From positions 124,001-188,000 of the forward strand of contig JBGCEZ010000012.1 in assembly GCA_045106735.1 (NCBI GenBank): 64,000 nt of DNA, given 5' to 3'. A program made the translations under genes and the position numbers. Numbering within the stretch: the stretch's first letter is position 1; every line of letters starts with the position of its first letter. Positions 34,864 through 42,341 of this stretch are shown piece after piece. The notes under the pieces were generated by a model. That model was not told the DNA's origin and ran no database searches. It worked only from the letters and a program-made list of their open reading frames with translations. This DNA comes from JBGCEZ01 sp045106735 (GTDB lineage Bacteria > Planctomycetota > Phycisphaerae > Phycisphaerales > SM1A02).

Positions 34864-35409
34864 TCAGGGCCAGAAGGCGGCGATCGCCAGCGCCAGCGTG
34901 ATGCCGATGGCGATCGGCACTTTGCTGAGGGTGCCCAGGAGCCGGCCGACGGTCGCGCCGGTGGCGGGCTTCATCGAGCCGCGGATGGTGGCGTCTTCGT
35001 TCGAGAGCAGCTCGCCGAAGATCGCGCCGACGAAGGTGCCGACCAGCGCCCCGATCAGCGGTCCGATTGGCGGGATCACCGCCACCATCAGAATCGCGCC
35101 GGCAATGCCCCCGACGGTCGCCCAGATCGCCCCGGCCCGGCTGGACCCGGCCGTCTTGGCCCCGAGGGCCCCGGCGAGAAACTCCAGGCCTTCGCCCACG
35201 ATCGCGGCAAAGAGGCAGATGCCGAGCGTCCACCAACCGAAGGTGTCGGGATCGGATGCCGGCCGCCACAACGCATCGGCGACTTCGATCACCGTCGCCA
35301 CGGCGAGCAGAATCCACGCCCCCGGCAGGCCGAGGACCACGACCACCGTGGCGGCGATTCCGCCCAACAGGATGAGGATCCCGATCGTGATGTCAATCGC
35401 CAGCAACAC
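34864..35409 (-). CDS. DUF456 family membrane protein
   Basis: A 181-residue hydrophobic protein with about five or six membrane spans and the DUF456 pattern: LLGGIAATVVVVLGLPGAW at the N-terminus, a GEGLEFLAGALGAKTAGSSRAG loop, and glycine-rich spans IPPIGPLIGALVGTFVGAIFGEL. Its molecular role is unknown; the family is thought to be small inner-membrane proteins. The GTG start at 35407-35409 lies one nt after the stop codon of the hemW-like gene, so the two are probably translationally coupled, though a functional link is not obvious. Confidence 0.82.
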   Translation of the reverse strand: MLLAIDITIGILILLGGIAATVVVVLGLPGAWILLAVATVIEVADALWRPASDPDTFGWWTLGICLFAAIVGEGLEFLAGALGAKTAGSSRAGAIWATVGGIAGAILMVAVIPPIGPLIGALVGTFVGAIFGELLSNEDATIRGSMKPATGATVGRLLGTLSKVPIAIGITLALAIAAFWP

Positions 35410-35410
35410 G

Positions 35411-36664
35411 TCAGATCAACTCCGCCAAGACGGCATCGGCCACCATGCGACCAGCCGCGGTAAAGCGCAGCGAGCCATCCCGCCGTTCGAGCTGCCCGGC
35501 GCCGACCGCTTCGTCGATCACCGCGCGACGCCGTTCTGCGTCTGGGTCCCCGGCGAGCAGCGCGTCGAGCCGCGCGTTCGTCATGCCCTCGGTCAGTCGC
35601 AACTCGAGCATGAACGCTTCCCCTCGGGCCGTCGCCGGTCGGATGCGTTCGGCGTCCACCACCGGCGGCAGCGGCCCGGTGGCGAGGTAGTCGCCGAGGC
35701 GCGGCAGGTTGCGCCAGCGCCAGCCGCCGGGAGCCTGGCCATCGGCCAAGAAGCCGACGGCGCTCGGCCCGTACGCCCACCAGGATCGCCCGCGCCAGTA
35801 CAGCAGGTTGTGGCGGCAGGCCTCGCCCGGAAGCGCCCAGTTGCTGATCTCGTACTGCTCGAATCCGGCGGCGCCGAGTCGGTCAATCGTGTGTTCGTAC
35901 ATTTCCGCTTCGAGGTCGGGATCGATCGGCTCAATGCGTCCGAGGTCCCGTCGCCGCGTCAGGGCGGTGCCCGACTCGTACATCAGGCCGTAGGCACTGA
36001 GATGCACCGGCTCGAGGGCGAGGGCCTGGTCCACGTCCGCCCGCCAATCCGCCGGCGTTTGGCCGGGGACGCCGAAGATCAAATCAAGGCTGACGCGTTC
36101 GATGCCCGCGTCACGGGCCATGGCGATGGCCCGGCCGACCGTCGCCGGGTCGTGGTGCCGCTCCAGCGTCTTGAGGTGCCGAGGGTCGAAGCTCTGGGCG
36201 CCGATCGAGAGGCGATTGACGCCGCCGCCGGCCAGGATTTTCAGCAGCTCGGGCGTCACCGTTTCCGGATTCGCCTCGACCGTGCACTCAATCCCCGGGA
36301 AGCCCGGGAGGTACTCGGCCATGGCCGCGAGCAGCCGCGTCCAGTCGGCGGGCTCCAGGAGCGTCGGGGTCCCGCCGCCGACAAAGACCGCTTCGAGCGG
36401 GGCCGACACGTGCCCGGCTCCGTGGACGAAGGCGAGCTCTTCGATCAATCGGGTGGTGAAGACCGATCGCCGGTCGCGGGCATCGACGATCGAGTAGAAG
36501 TCGCAGTAGTGGCACTTGTGGAAGCAGAACGGAACGTGGAGGTAAGCCCCACGCGGTGCTTCGGCCGCACCCGCGAGGGGCCAGTCCGGCAGGTCCGCGA
36601 GCGTCTGGCGGGCCGCCGCCCCCTCGGTCGTCAGCTGAATTGGGGTGGTCATGGCCGTCGACAT
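35411..36664 (-). CDS. hemW: Radical SAM haem chaperone HemW (coproporphyrinogen oxidase-like)
   Basis: A 417-residue radical SAM protein of the HemN/HemW family. The 4Fe-4S motif CxxxCxxC is visible as CFHKCHYC, just after LHVPF. Other family marks are VFVGGGTPTLL, VEANPETV, RLSIGAQSF and DLIFGVPGQT, with the C-terminal HemN domain (LELRLTEGM). The CxxxCxxC is followed by DF, as in HemW, and no HemN-specific N-terminal region is seen, so HemW (haem delivery) is preferred over anaerobic CPO. The start is uncertain: ATGs at 36664 and 36652 are both possible and neither has a good ribosome binding site. DUF456 follows one nt after the stop. Confidence 0.85.
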   Translation of the reverse strand: MSTAMTTPIQLTTEGAAARQTLADLPDWPLAGAAEAPRGAYLHVPFCFHKCHYCDFYSIVDARDRRSVFTTRLIEELAFVHGAGHVSAPLEAVFVGGGTPTLLEPADWTRLLAAMAEYLPGFPGIECTVEANPETVTPELLKILAGGGVNRLSIGAQSFDPRHLKTLERHHDPATVGRAIAMARDAGIERVSLDLIFGVPGQTPADWRADVDQALALEPVHLSAYGLMYESGTALTRRRDLGRIEPIDPDLEAEMYEHTIDRLGAAGFEQYEISNWALPGEACRHNLLYWRGRSWWAYGPSAVGFLADGQAPGGWRWRNLPRLGDYLATGPLPPVVDAERIRPATARGEAFMLELRLTEGMTNARLDALLAGDPDAERRRAVIDEAVGAGQLERRDGSLRFTAAGRMVADAVLAELI

Positions 36665-36781
36665 CCGCGAACGACGGACACAGATGTGCGGCCGCCAGCG
36701 AATGATACGGATCCGGGCGTCAGAATTGCCGCCACGGCGAGGGAATGCTCCGCCAGCCGGCATTTCGACGGCCAGCGCCCC

Positions 36782-36837
36782 GATTTGCCGAAGGATTCGC
36801 CGAGGGATTTGCCGAGGGATTCGCCGAGGGATTCGCG
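36782..36837. repeat. 12-nt tandem repeat, about 4.7 copies
   Basis: Units of the type GATT(T/C)GCCGA(A/G)G start at 36782, 36794, 36806, 36818 and 36830 (last one partial). They lie between the 3' end of the zinc-ribbon gene and the 5' end of hemW. Confidence 0.85.
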
Positions 36838-36847
36838 GGTCGCCGGT

Positions 36848-37051
36848 TCAGGCGGCGACGTCGTCGGCGGATGCTTCGGACTCTGCCGCTTCCGGATCGC
36901 CCGGGGCCGGGGCGGCCTTCTTCTGGGGCACCATCATGATGGTCGCGCACTTGCGGCACTTCACGCGCTTCCCACGGGCGTGCCCCGGAACACCGAGCAC
37001 GCGCCCGCACAGCAGGTTGGGACACCGAATCCGGATGATGTTCTGGGTCAT
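36848..37051 (-). CDS. Small zinc-ribbon protein
   Basis: A 67-residue protein with two cysteine pairs, CPNLLC (10-15) and CRKC (32-35), separated by a basic loop GVPGHARGKRVK. This is a typical small zinc ribbon, followed by an acidic Ala/Glu tail. Similar short zinc ribbons are frequent in planctomycetes, often at the start of larger proteins. Its target is unknown. The ATG at 37051 has only a weak GGGA upstream. The frame is open far upstream against purA, but that part is only the antisense of purA and is excluded. Confidence 0.65.
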   Translation of the reverse strand: MTQNIIRIRCPNLLCGRVLGVPGHARGKRVKCRKCATIMMVPQKKAAPAPGDPEAAESEASADDVAA

Positions 37052-37360
37052 GGACGTCCCGAACAAGAAGGCGACAACCCACGGGCGGCTGAGGCCAGGA
37101 TGGCGGCCGGTGCCGGACCGCCGATTTCTCGGAACGGTGCGACCGGACCAGGCAAGAATCGACCGCTGGGACCCCACGCTTGAAGCCGATGGTGGAACCC
37201 GCCGGCAAGTGGCGGGATGCTTGACGGTCGTTCGGGCCACCCGTAGCCTCTGGCCGCGCCGGAGCCTCGGATCGCCGGGGCAGGGCTGCTTTTCGGACCC
37301 GGACGCCGCAGTGGCGACCGGCGTCCTCCGGCCCCCCTCCTCCACGCCCGAGATTCCACC
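37052..37360. other. Divergent intergenic region upstream of purA
   Basis: A 309-nt region between the zinc-ribbon gene and purA. It holds one plausible promoter for purA (see 37221-37249) and no convincing gene. Confidence 0.5.
37221..37249 (+). promoter_or_regulatory. Candidate sigma70-type promoter of purA
   Basis: TTGACG at 37221-37226, 17-nt spacer, TAGCCT at 37244-37249. The -35 is good; the -10 keeps only T1, A2 and T6. It would give a leader of about 105 nt. Confidence 0.35.
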
Positions 37361-38803
37361 ATGTCCGCTGCCGAGTCGTCCTCCGCGTCCGTTCGCCATT
37401 CCGCGGTCGTGGGCCTCCAGTGGGGCGACGAAGGCAAGGGCAAGATCGTCGATTTGCTGACCGCCGAGCACGATGTGATCGTGCGGTACAACGGCGGCGC
37501 GAACGCCGGTCACACCCTGGTGGTCGAGGGCGAGCGATACGCCCTGCACCTGATTCCGTCGGGCATCCTCTACCCGGACAAGACGTGCGTGATCGGCAAC
37601 GGCGTGGTCATCGACCCGGCCAAGCTGGTCGAGGAAATCGAAGGCCTGCATGCCCGCGGCATCGAAGTCGGCGAGCGCATGCGGATCTCTGACCGCGCCC
37701 ACGTCGTCCTGCCCCACCATCAACTGCACGACGCAGCCCTGGAGGCGGCGATGAGCCGGGCCGGCACCATGGCTGGCAACATGGTCCCGGCCGGAGCCGG
37801 CGGCGTGTCGGCAGATGCCGCCGAAGACGGCGAAGACGGCGAAGGCGAACCCGATCGCGGCCGCGGCCAGTCCATCGGCACCACGCTCCGTGGCATCGGC
37901 CCGGCCTACGCCGACAAGGTATATCGCTCGACCGCCGTGCGGATGATGGACCTGATCGACGAAGATCGCCTCGCCGAACGATTGCGCACCGTCCTGCCCA
38001 TGCGGGCGGCCGAGCTGACCGCCCTGGGAGCCCCGGCCGACGATGTGGCCCGGGCCTGCGGTGATCTCGACGGCATCACCGAGCGATTCGCCGCTCTGGG
38101 GCAGCGGCTGGCCCCGCACGTCACCGACACGACGTGGATGCTTCACGATGCGGTGGCCGACGGACGGCGCCTGCTGTTCGAAGGCGCCAACGCCAGCCTG
38201 CTCGACGTCGACCACGGCACCTACCCGTACGTGACCAGCAGCCACTCGTCCACGCTTGGCATTCCCGCCGGCACCGGCTTGCCCGGTCGCACGGTCCAGA
38301 ACGTCATCGGCATCATGAAGGCCTACGCCACCCGCGTGGGCGCGGGCCCCTTCCCGACGGAAGAGCCGGGCGCCGACGGCGATCGCATCCGCGACCGGGG
38401 CCGGGAGTACGGCACCACGACCGGCCGGCCGCGACGCTGCGGTTGGCTGGACCTGGTCGCCCTGCGATACACGGTGATGATCAACGGCGTGAGCCAGCTC
38501 TCGATCATGTTGCTCGACGTGCTGTCGGGTTTCGACTCGCTGCGGGTGTGCACCGGCTACCGGCTGCCCGACGGCAGTGTGACCGATCGGTTCGTCCCCG
38601 ACGGCACGTGGCTTGAGTCGATCGAGCCGGTGTACCAAGACGTTCCCGGTTGGCACGAAGAAATCGACACCGTGACCCGGATGGCGGACCTGCCGCCCGC
38701 GGCCCAGCGGTACCTGGACCTGATCTCCGAGCACATCGGCGTGCCGATCGGCATTGTCAGCGTCGGGCCAGGTCGAGAGCAAACCCTCATGGCCGGCGAC
38801 TGA
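37361..38803 (+). CDS. purA: Adenylosuccinate synthetase
   Basis: First committed step of AMP synthesis: IMP + aspartate + GTP to adenylosuccinate. The 480-residue protein has the P-loop-like GLQWGDEGKGKIVD (18-31), NGGANAGHT (about 45-53), the IGTTLRGIGPAY motif, TLGIPAGTGLP and GREYGTTTGRPRRCGWLD. It is longer than the usual ~430 residues because of an acidic insertion of about 30 residues (near 147-177: AEDGEDGEGEPDRGRG) placed just before IGTTLRGIGPAY. The insertion lies on a surface loop in known structures, so activity should be kept. uppS follows after 25 nt, suggesting co-transcription. Confidence 0.96.
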   Translation: MSAAESSSASVRHSAVVGLQWGDEGKGKIVDLLTAEHDVIVRYNGGANAGHTLVVEGERYALHLIPSGILYPDKTCVIGNGVVIDPAKLVEEIEGLHARGIEVGERMRISDRAHVVLPHHQLHDAALEAAMSRAGTMAGNMVPAGAGGVSADAAEDGEDGEGEPDRGRGQSIGTTLRGIGPAYADKVYRSTAVRMMDLIDEDRLAERLRTVLPMRAAELTALGAPADDVARACGDLDGITERFAALGQRLAPHVTDTTWMLHDAVADGRRLLFEGANASLLDVDHGTYPYVTSSHSSTLGIPAGTGLPGRTVQNVIGIMKAYATRVGAGPFPTEEPGADGDRIRDRGREYGTTTGRPRRCGWLDLVALRYTVMINGVSQLSIMLLDVLSGFDSLRVCTGYRLPDGSVTDRFVPDGTWLESIEPVYQDVPGWHEEIDTVTRMADLPPAAQRYLDLISEHIGVPIGIVSVGPGREQTLMAGD

Positions 38804-38828
38804 ACCACGGCCGACGATTCTTCGTAGC

Positions 38829-39779
38829 ATGACCTCAATGGCTTGGACGACACCATTTCGAGGACGCAGTCGCGGCGGAACGCCGGACGGAACGGCGGAC
38901 GGAACGGCGGACGGCGCTCAGAACGCCGACGAGTCCGCGGCAACGCCCACGACCCAATCGCCCACGCACCACCCTCCGGAGGCCGGGGCGAGCCCTGCTG
39001 AGGTGCACGCCGCCGCCGCCGCCGCTGGCGTCGATCCGGCCCGCCTCCCGCGGCACGTCGCGATCATCATGGATGGCAACGGCCGCTGGGCCCGATCGCG
39101 GCATCAGCCGCGGATTCTGGGTCACCGCGCCGGAGCCAAGGCGGTCCGGGGATGCGTCCAGGAGTCGGCCCGGCTGGGACTCGACGCACTCACGCTCTAC
39201 TCATTCAGCAGCGAGAACTGGAAGCGGCCGGCCGACGAGGTCGGCGGGCTGATGCAGTTGCTCCTGGACTACCTCGCCCGCGAGACGGCCGAGATGATGG
39301 AACGCGGCATCCGCTTCCGCCAAATCGGCCGGCGCGATCGACTCAGCGAGCCGGTCCTCAAGGCGATCGAAGCCGCCGAGGCGGCCACCGCCGGCAACCG
39401 CGGCCTGACCCTCAACATCGCGTTGGACTACGGCTCGCGGGCCGAGATCACGGGCGCGATCCGGTCGATCGTGGCCTCGGCCGTCGCCGGCGATCTTGAC
39501 CCGGAGTCGATCGACGAAGCCCTCGTCTCGGACCATCTGGACACCGCTGGATTGCCGGATCCCGACCTCTTGATCCGAACCGCCGGCGAGTATCGGCTGT
39601 CCAACTACCTGCTGTGGCAGATCAGCTACGCCGAAATGCACGTGTGCGATGCCTGCTGGCCAGACTTCGATGTCGCCCAGTACCACCTGGCCTTGCGCGA
39701 CTTCGCCGAACGCAAACGACGCTACGGCGGCCTCGCGGATACGGCCGGGCCGGAGGGCGCCGGGGTGGCGTTGCCGTAA
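38829..39779 (+). CDS. uppS: Undecaprenyl diphosphate synthase
   Basis: Cis-prenyltransferase that makes the C55 lipid carrier for cell-wall and polysaccharide precursors. The catalytic core begins HVAIIMDGNGRWA with the essential Asp in MDGN, then GHRAGAKAVR, TLYSFSSENWKRP and the closing PDLLIRTAGEYRLSNYLLWQ. The 316-residue protein has an extra N-terminal ~75 residues, low in complexity and made partly by 12-nt repeats (GTPDGTADGTADG), which are probably dispensable; the real start might be later. The ATG at 38829 is the first after purA. It forms a likely purA-uppS operon; the gene faces the convergent GGDEF gene. Confidence 0.94.
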   Translation: MTSMAWTTPFRGRSRGGTPDGTADGTADGAQNADESAATPTTQSPTHHPPEAGASPAEVHAAAAAAGVDPARLPRHVAIIMDGNGRWARSRHQPRILGHRAGAKAVRGCVQESARLGLDALTLYSFSSENWKRPADEVGGLMQLLLDYLARETAEMMERGIRFRQIGRRDRLSEPVLKAIEAAEAATAGNRGLTLNIALDYGSRAEITGAIRSIVASAVAGDLDPESIDEALVSDHLDTAGLPDPDLLIRTAGEYRLSNYLLWQISYAEMHVCDACWPDFDVAQYHLALRDFAERKRRYGGLADTAGPEGAGVALP

Positions 39780-39807
39780 CGATCGTTGCGGGTGACGGCG
39801 TCCCGCT

Positions 39808-39887
39808 CCGACGGCATGAGACTTCGACGGAAGTGGACGCCGACGGAATGAGACGCCGACGGAATTGGCCGCCGACGGAACCGCGGT
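39808..39887. repeat. 16-nt tandem repeat, five copies
   Basis: Five consecutive 16-nt units (39808, 39824, 39840, 39856, 39872), consensus CCGACGGAATGRGACG, fill the gap between the convergent uppS and GGDEF genes. All copies share CGACGG(A/C)A in register. Confidence 0.9.
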
Positions 39888-39988
39888 TCGGCGGACCCGC
39901 GACGAATGTCGCACATCCATTGAGTTGTCGTTGAGCACCCGTCGGTCATCGGCATTGGTCGAGCGTTCGTCCAACGTCGCCCGACGAC

Positions 39989-41278
39989 TCAGTCGCGCGG
40001 CTGGCGCGCCGACGAAACCGGCTCCGCGACCACGCGTGGTCCATCGGCATCGCGCAGCACCACGCAATCCCCGCCCGAGCCGGCCTTGGCCGCATACATC
40101 GCTTCGTCGGCGTGGCGCACGAGTTCGTCGGCGTTGATCGGACGCGAAGCATCCACGTGGCCAATGCCGATCGACATGGCCACCGGAGGTTCATCCGCCG
40201 GCAGGTGCGTGGCCGTTTCGCGGAAGGCCGCGAGGATTCGGCGGGCGACGAGGATGACTTCGTCCGGCCGCGTATGCGGCAGCAAGATGCTGAACTCGTC
40301 GCCGCCGTACCGTGCGGCCACGTCCACCGCGCGGCAGTTCGCCGCCGTCACCTTGCCGACCAGTCGCAAAATTTCGTCGCCGCGTTGATGGCCAGCGACA
40401 TCGTTGAGCCGTTTGAAGCCATCCAAGTCGATCATGATGAAGCCGAGCGGCAGGTCATGCCGCGTTGCTTCGGCCCACGCGCCGGCCAACGTGATGTTGA
40501 GCCAGCGCCGATTGGCCAGGCCGGTCAACTCGTCGGTGCGGGCTGCAAGTTCGAGTTGTTCAATGGCTCGCTCGAGTTCCTGGTTCTTGAGTTCCAGTTC
40601 CACCAACGAACGCGTGAGGTCGCCATGCAGTTGGGCGTTCTCGGCGTGCACGCGGGCGTGCATCAGGCACTTCTCGACGGCCAGAGGCACCGCGCGGGCG
40701 TCATCACCGTCGACCACGACCACATCGCTGGCCCCGGCGTAGAGCAAGTCGACGGCGTCCGAAGCTTCGGTCGCCGACAGCACGCACACCACCGGACCTT
40801 CGACCCCGCGTTCTCGGCGGTGATCGAGCAGTCGCCGCGTGACGTGGGCCATCCGCCGGGATCCGTCGATGATCAACACGTCGGTCTCTCCCGTCGCATG
40901 CGTGCCGTCCTCGACGCCGGAGACGTCGAACGTACCGCCGTGCTCGCCGGCCACGTGGACTTCGACGGTCCGAATGCAGCTCGCGCCGATCCGGTCGTCT
41001 TGTCCCCGTTCGTCAAAGGCGCGGCGGATGGCGGCGATGCGCTCGGCATCGGGATGGACAATGCGAATCCGCACGTGATCCCGATGCTGGTCGGGGTCCC
41101 GTCCGTCGAAGGGAAGCCCCGTTTCCGCCCGGCGGCGTCGCGGTCCTCGGCGCTCGGCCCATTCGCCCCCCGGCTCAGGGAGGACCACGGCGGCATCGGG
41201 GCGGGCACGTGAAGCCGGAGCGGCCGCCCGGGTCGGGGCGGACGTCGAGGATCGTGCGGACTGGGGCGTGTCGTCCAT
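39989..41278 (-). CDS. Diguanylate cyclase (GGDEF) with receiver-like domain
   Basis: Makes cyclic di-GMP from two GTP. The 429-residue protein has a Pro/Arg-rich N-terminus, a degenerate receiver-like domain (about 70-205; DVLIIDGSRRMAHVTRRLL, then ATEASDAVDLLYAGASDVVVVDG), a coiled-coil-like linker (LVELELKNQELERAIEQLEL) and a C-terminal GGDEF domain with intact YGGDEF. The feedback inhibition I-site RxxD is present as RAVD five residues before the GGDEF. The receiver lacks a clear phosphorylation set, so input may be by binding. The ATG at 41278 is chosen over an upstream TTG; neither has a clear ribosome binding site. A product c-di-GMP pool could feed the PilZ protein at 15794 and pilus ATPases, but that link is inference. 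Confidence 0.9.
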   Translation of the reverse strand: MDDTPQSARSSTSAPTRAAAPASRARPDAAVVLPEPGGEWAERRGPRRRRAETGLPFDGRDPDQHRDHVRIRIVHPDAERIAAIRRAFDERGQDDRIGASCIRTVEVHVAGEHGGTFDVSGVEDGTHATGETDVLIIDGSRRMAHVTRRLLDHRRERGVEGPVVCVLSATEASDAVDLLYAGASDVVVVDGDDARAVPLAVEKCLMHARVHAENAQLHGDLTRSLVELELKNQELERAIEQLELAARTDELTGLANRRWLNITLAGAWAEATRHDLPLGFIMIDLDGFKRLNDVAGHQRGDEILRLVGKVTAANCRAVDVAARYGGDEFSILLPHTRPDEVILVARRILAAFRETATHLPADEPPVAMSIGIGHVDASRPINADELVRHADEAMYAAKAGSGGDCVVLRDADGPRVVAEPVSSARQPRD

Positions 41279-41392
41279 GGAATCGATGGTGTATTTGCCC
41301 GGGCCGGATGCCAACCCGGGATGCCAGCTTCCGGACCAACTCTCGGCGAGAGCGATAAGAATCGCGGCTGACGGGCTCAGGAAGCCCGAAAA

Positions 41393-42196
41393 TCAATCAC
41401 CCGCGCTGAGCCGAATCGTGCTTCCGGGGGCCTCGGTCCGCTCGCCGCGCAAGCATGCCTCGATCAGTTCGGCCACGGCGTCGGGGGGGAGTGTGGCCTC
41501 GGGCGGGACGACGTCGGCCCCAAACAGCCCGCGGAGCATGGGCGTCTCGATGGCTCCTGGGGCGACGTTCCATGCCCGGATCCCGTCGGGTCCGCCCTCG
41601 TTGACCACGGATCGCACGAGGCTCTCCAGGGCGGACTTGGCCGCGGCGTAGGCGAAGAAGCCCGGGAACGGATCCTCGGTAGCCGCCGACGAGACGTTGA
41701 CGATGGTCGCACCGGGGCCAGTTCCAGATCCAGTTCCAGATCCAGTTCCGGCTCCAGTTCCAGTTCCAGTTCCAGTTCCAGTTCCAGTTCCCGAAGCCTC
41801 CGCGGCATCGGAACGGTGAAGATGCGGCCACGCGGCGGTGATCAGGCGGGCCGGCCCTTCCACGTTCACCGCGAGCGCCCGCCGCATCAGGTCAGGTCCA
41901 GTTTCCGCGATCGAGGCGAGCTCGGCCAAGCCGGCGTTGTTGACGAGGCCGTGGATCGAGTGTCCGCCGTCGGTCGCCGCCGCGACGATCTGCCCCGCCG
42001 CCTCGGGCGCCGCTACGTCCGACGGCTGGATGACGGCCATGTCCGGCGACGCGCTCGATTCGGCCGCAACGGCCTGGAGCGCATCCGCGCGGCGGCCGAC
42101 CAAGACAACGCGTTCCCCGCGGCCAAGCAGCCGGAGGGCGAGCGCCCGGCCAACACCGCTGCTGGCGCCGGTGACAATCGTGGTCGAAACGCTCAC
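41393..42196 (-). CDS. Short-chain dehydrogenase/reductase with Gly-Thr repeat insertion
   Basis: NAD(P)-dependent oxidoreductase of the classical SDR type; the substrate is unknown. Of 267 residues, the marks are TGASSGVG (TGxxxGxG cofactor motif, 9-16), NNAG (about 86-89), the catalytic Ser in NVSSAA and the YxxxK pair in YAAAK, followed by PGAIETPM. Between helix and strand before NVSSAA is an inserted (Gly-Thr/Ser/Ala) run of about 24 residues encoded by a hexanucleotide repeat (41718-41790). SDRs normally have a short turn there, so the insertion likely forms a flexible loop. No neighbours suggest a pathway. Confidence 0.87.
   Translation of the reverse strand: MSVSTTIVTGASSGVGRALALRLLGRGERVVLVGRRADALQAVAAESSASPDMAVIQPSDVAAPEAAGQIVAAATDGGHSIHGLVNNAGLAELASIAETGPDLMRRALAVNVEGPARLITAAWPHLHRSDAAEASGTGTGTGTGTGTGAGTGSGTGSGTGPGATIVNVSSAATEDPFPGFFAYAAAKSALESLVRSVVNEGGPDGIRAWNVAPGAIETPMLRGLFGADVVPPEATLPPDAVAELIEACLRGERTEAPGSTIRLSAGD
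41718..41790. repeat. Hexanucleotide repeat CCAGTT, about 12 units, inside the SDR gene
   Basis: A near-perfect 6-nt repeat; variants are CCAGAT and CCGGCT. It encodes alternating Gly-Thr, with Ser or Ala at the variant positions. Changes in copy number keep the reading frame. Confidence 0.92.
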
Positions 42197-42341
42197 GGTG
42201 AGTGGACTCCCAATGGAAGGGTATGGCGACTGGCCCCGGCCAACCGGGGCCGCCGCGACGGTGCGGCTTCATCGGTGCGGCTGCCTCGGTGAGGCTTCAT
42301 CTGAACTGGCGCACTCGTGCGACTGCGTCGGTGCACGCTCG

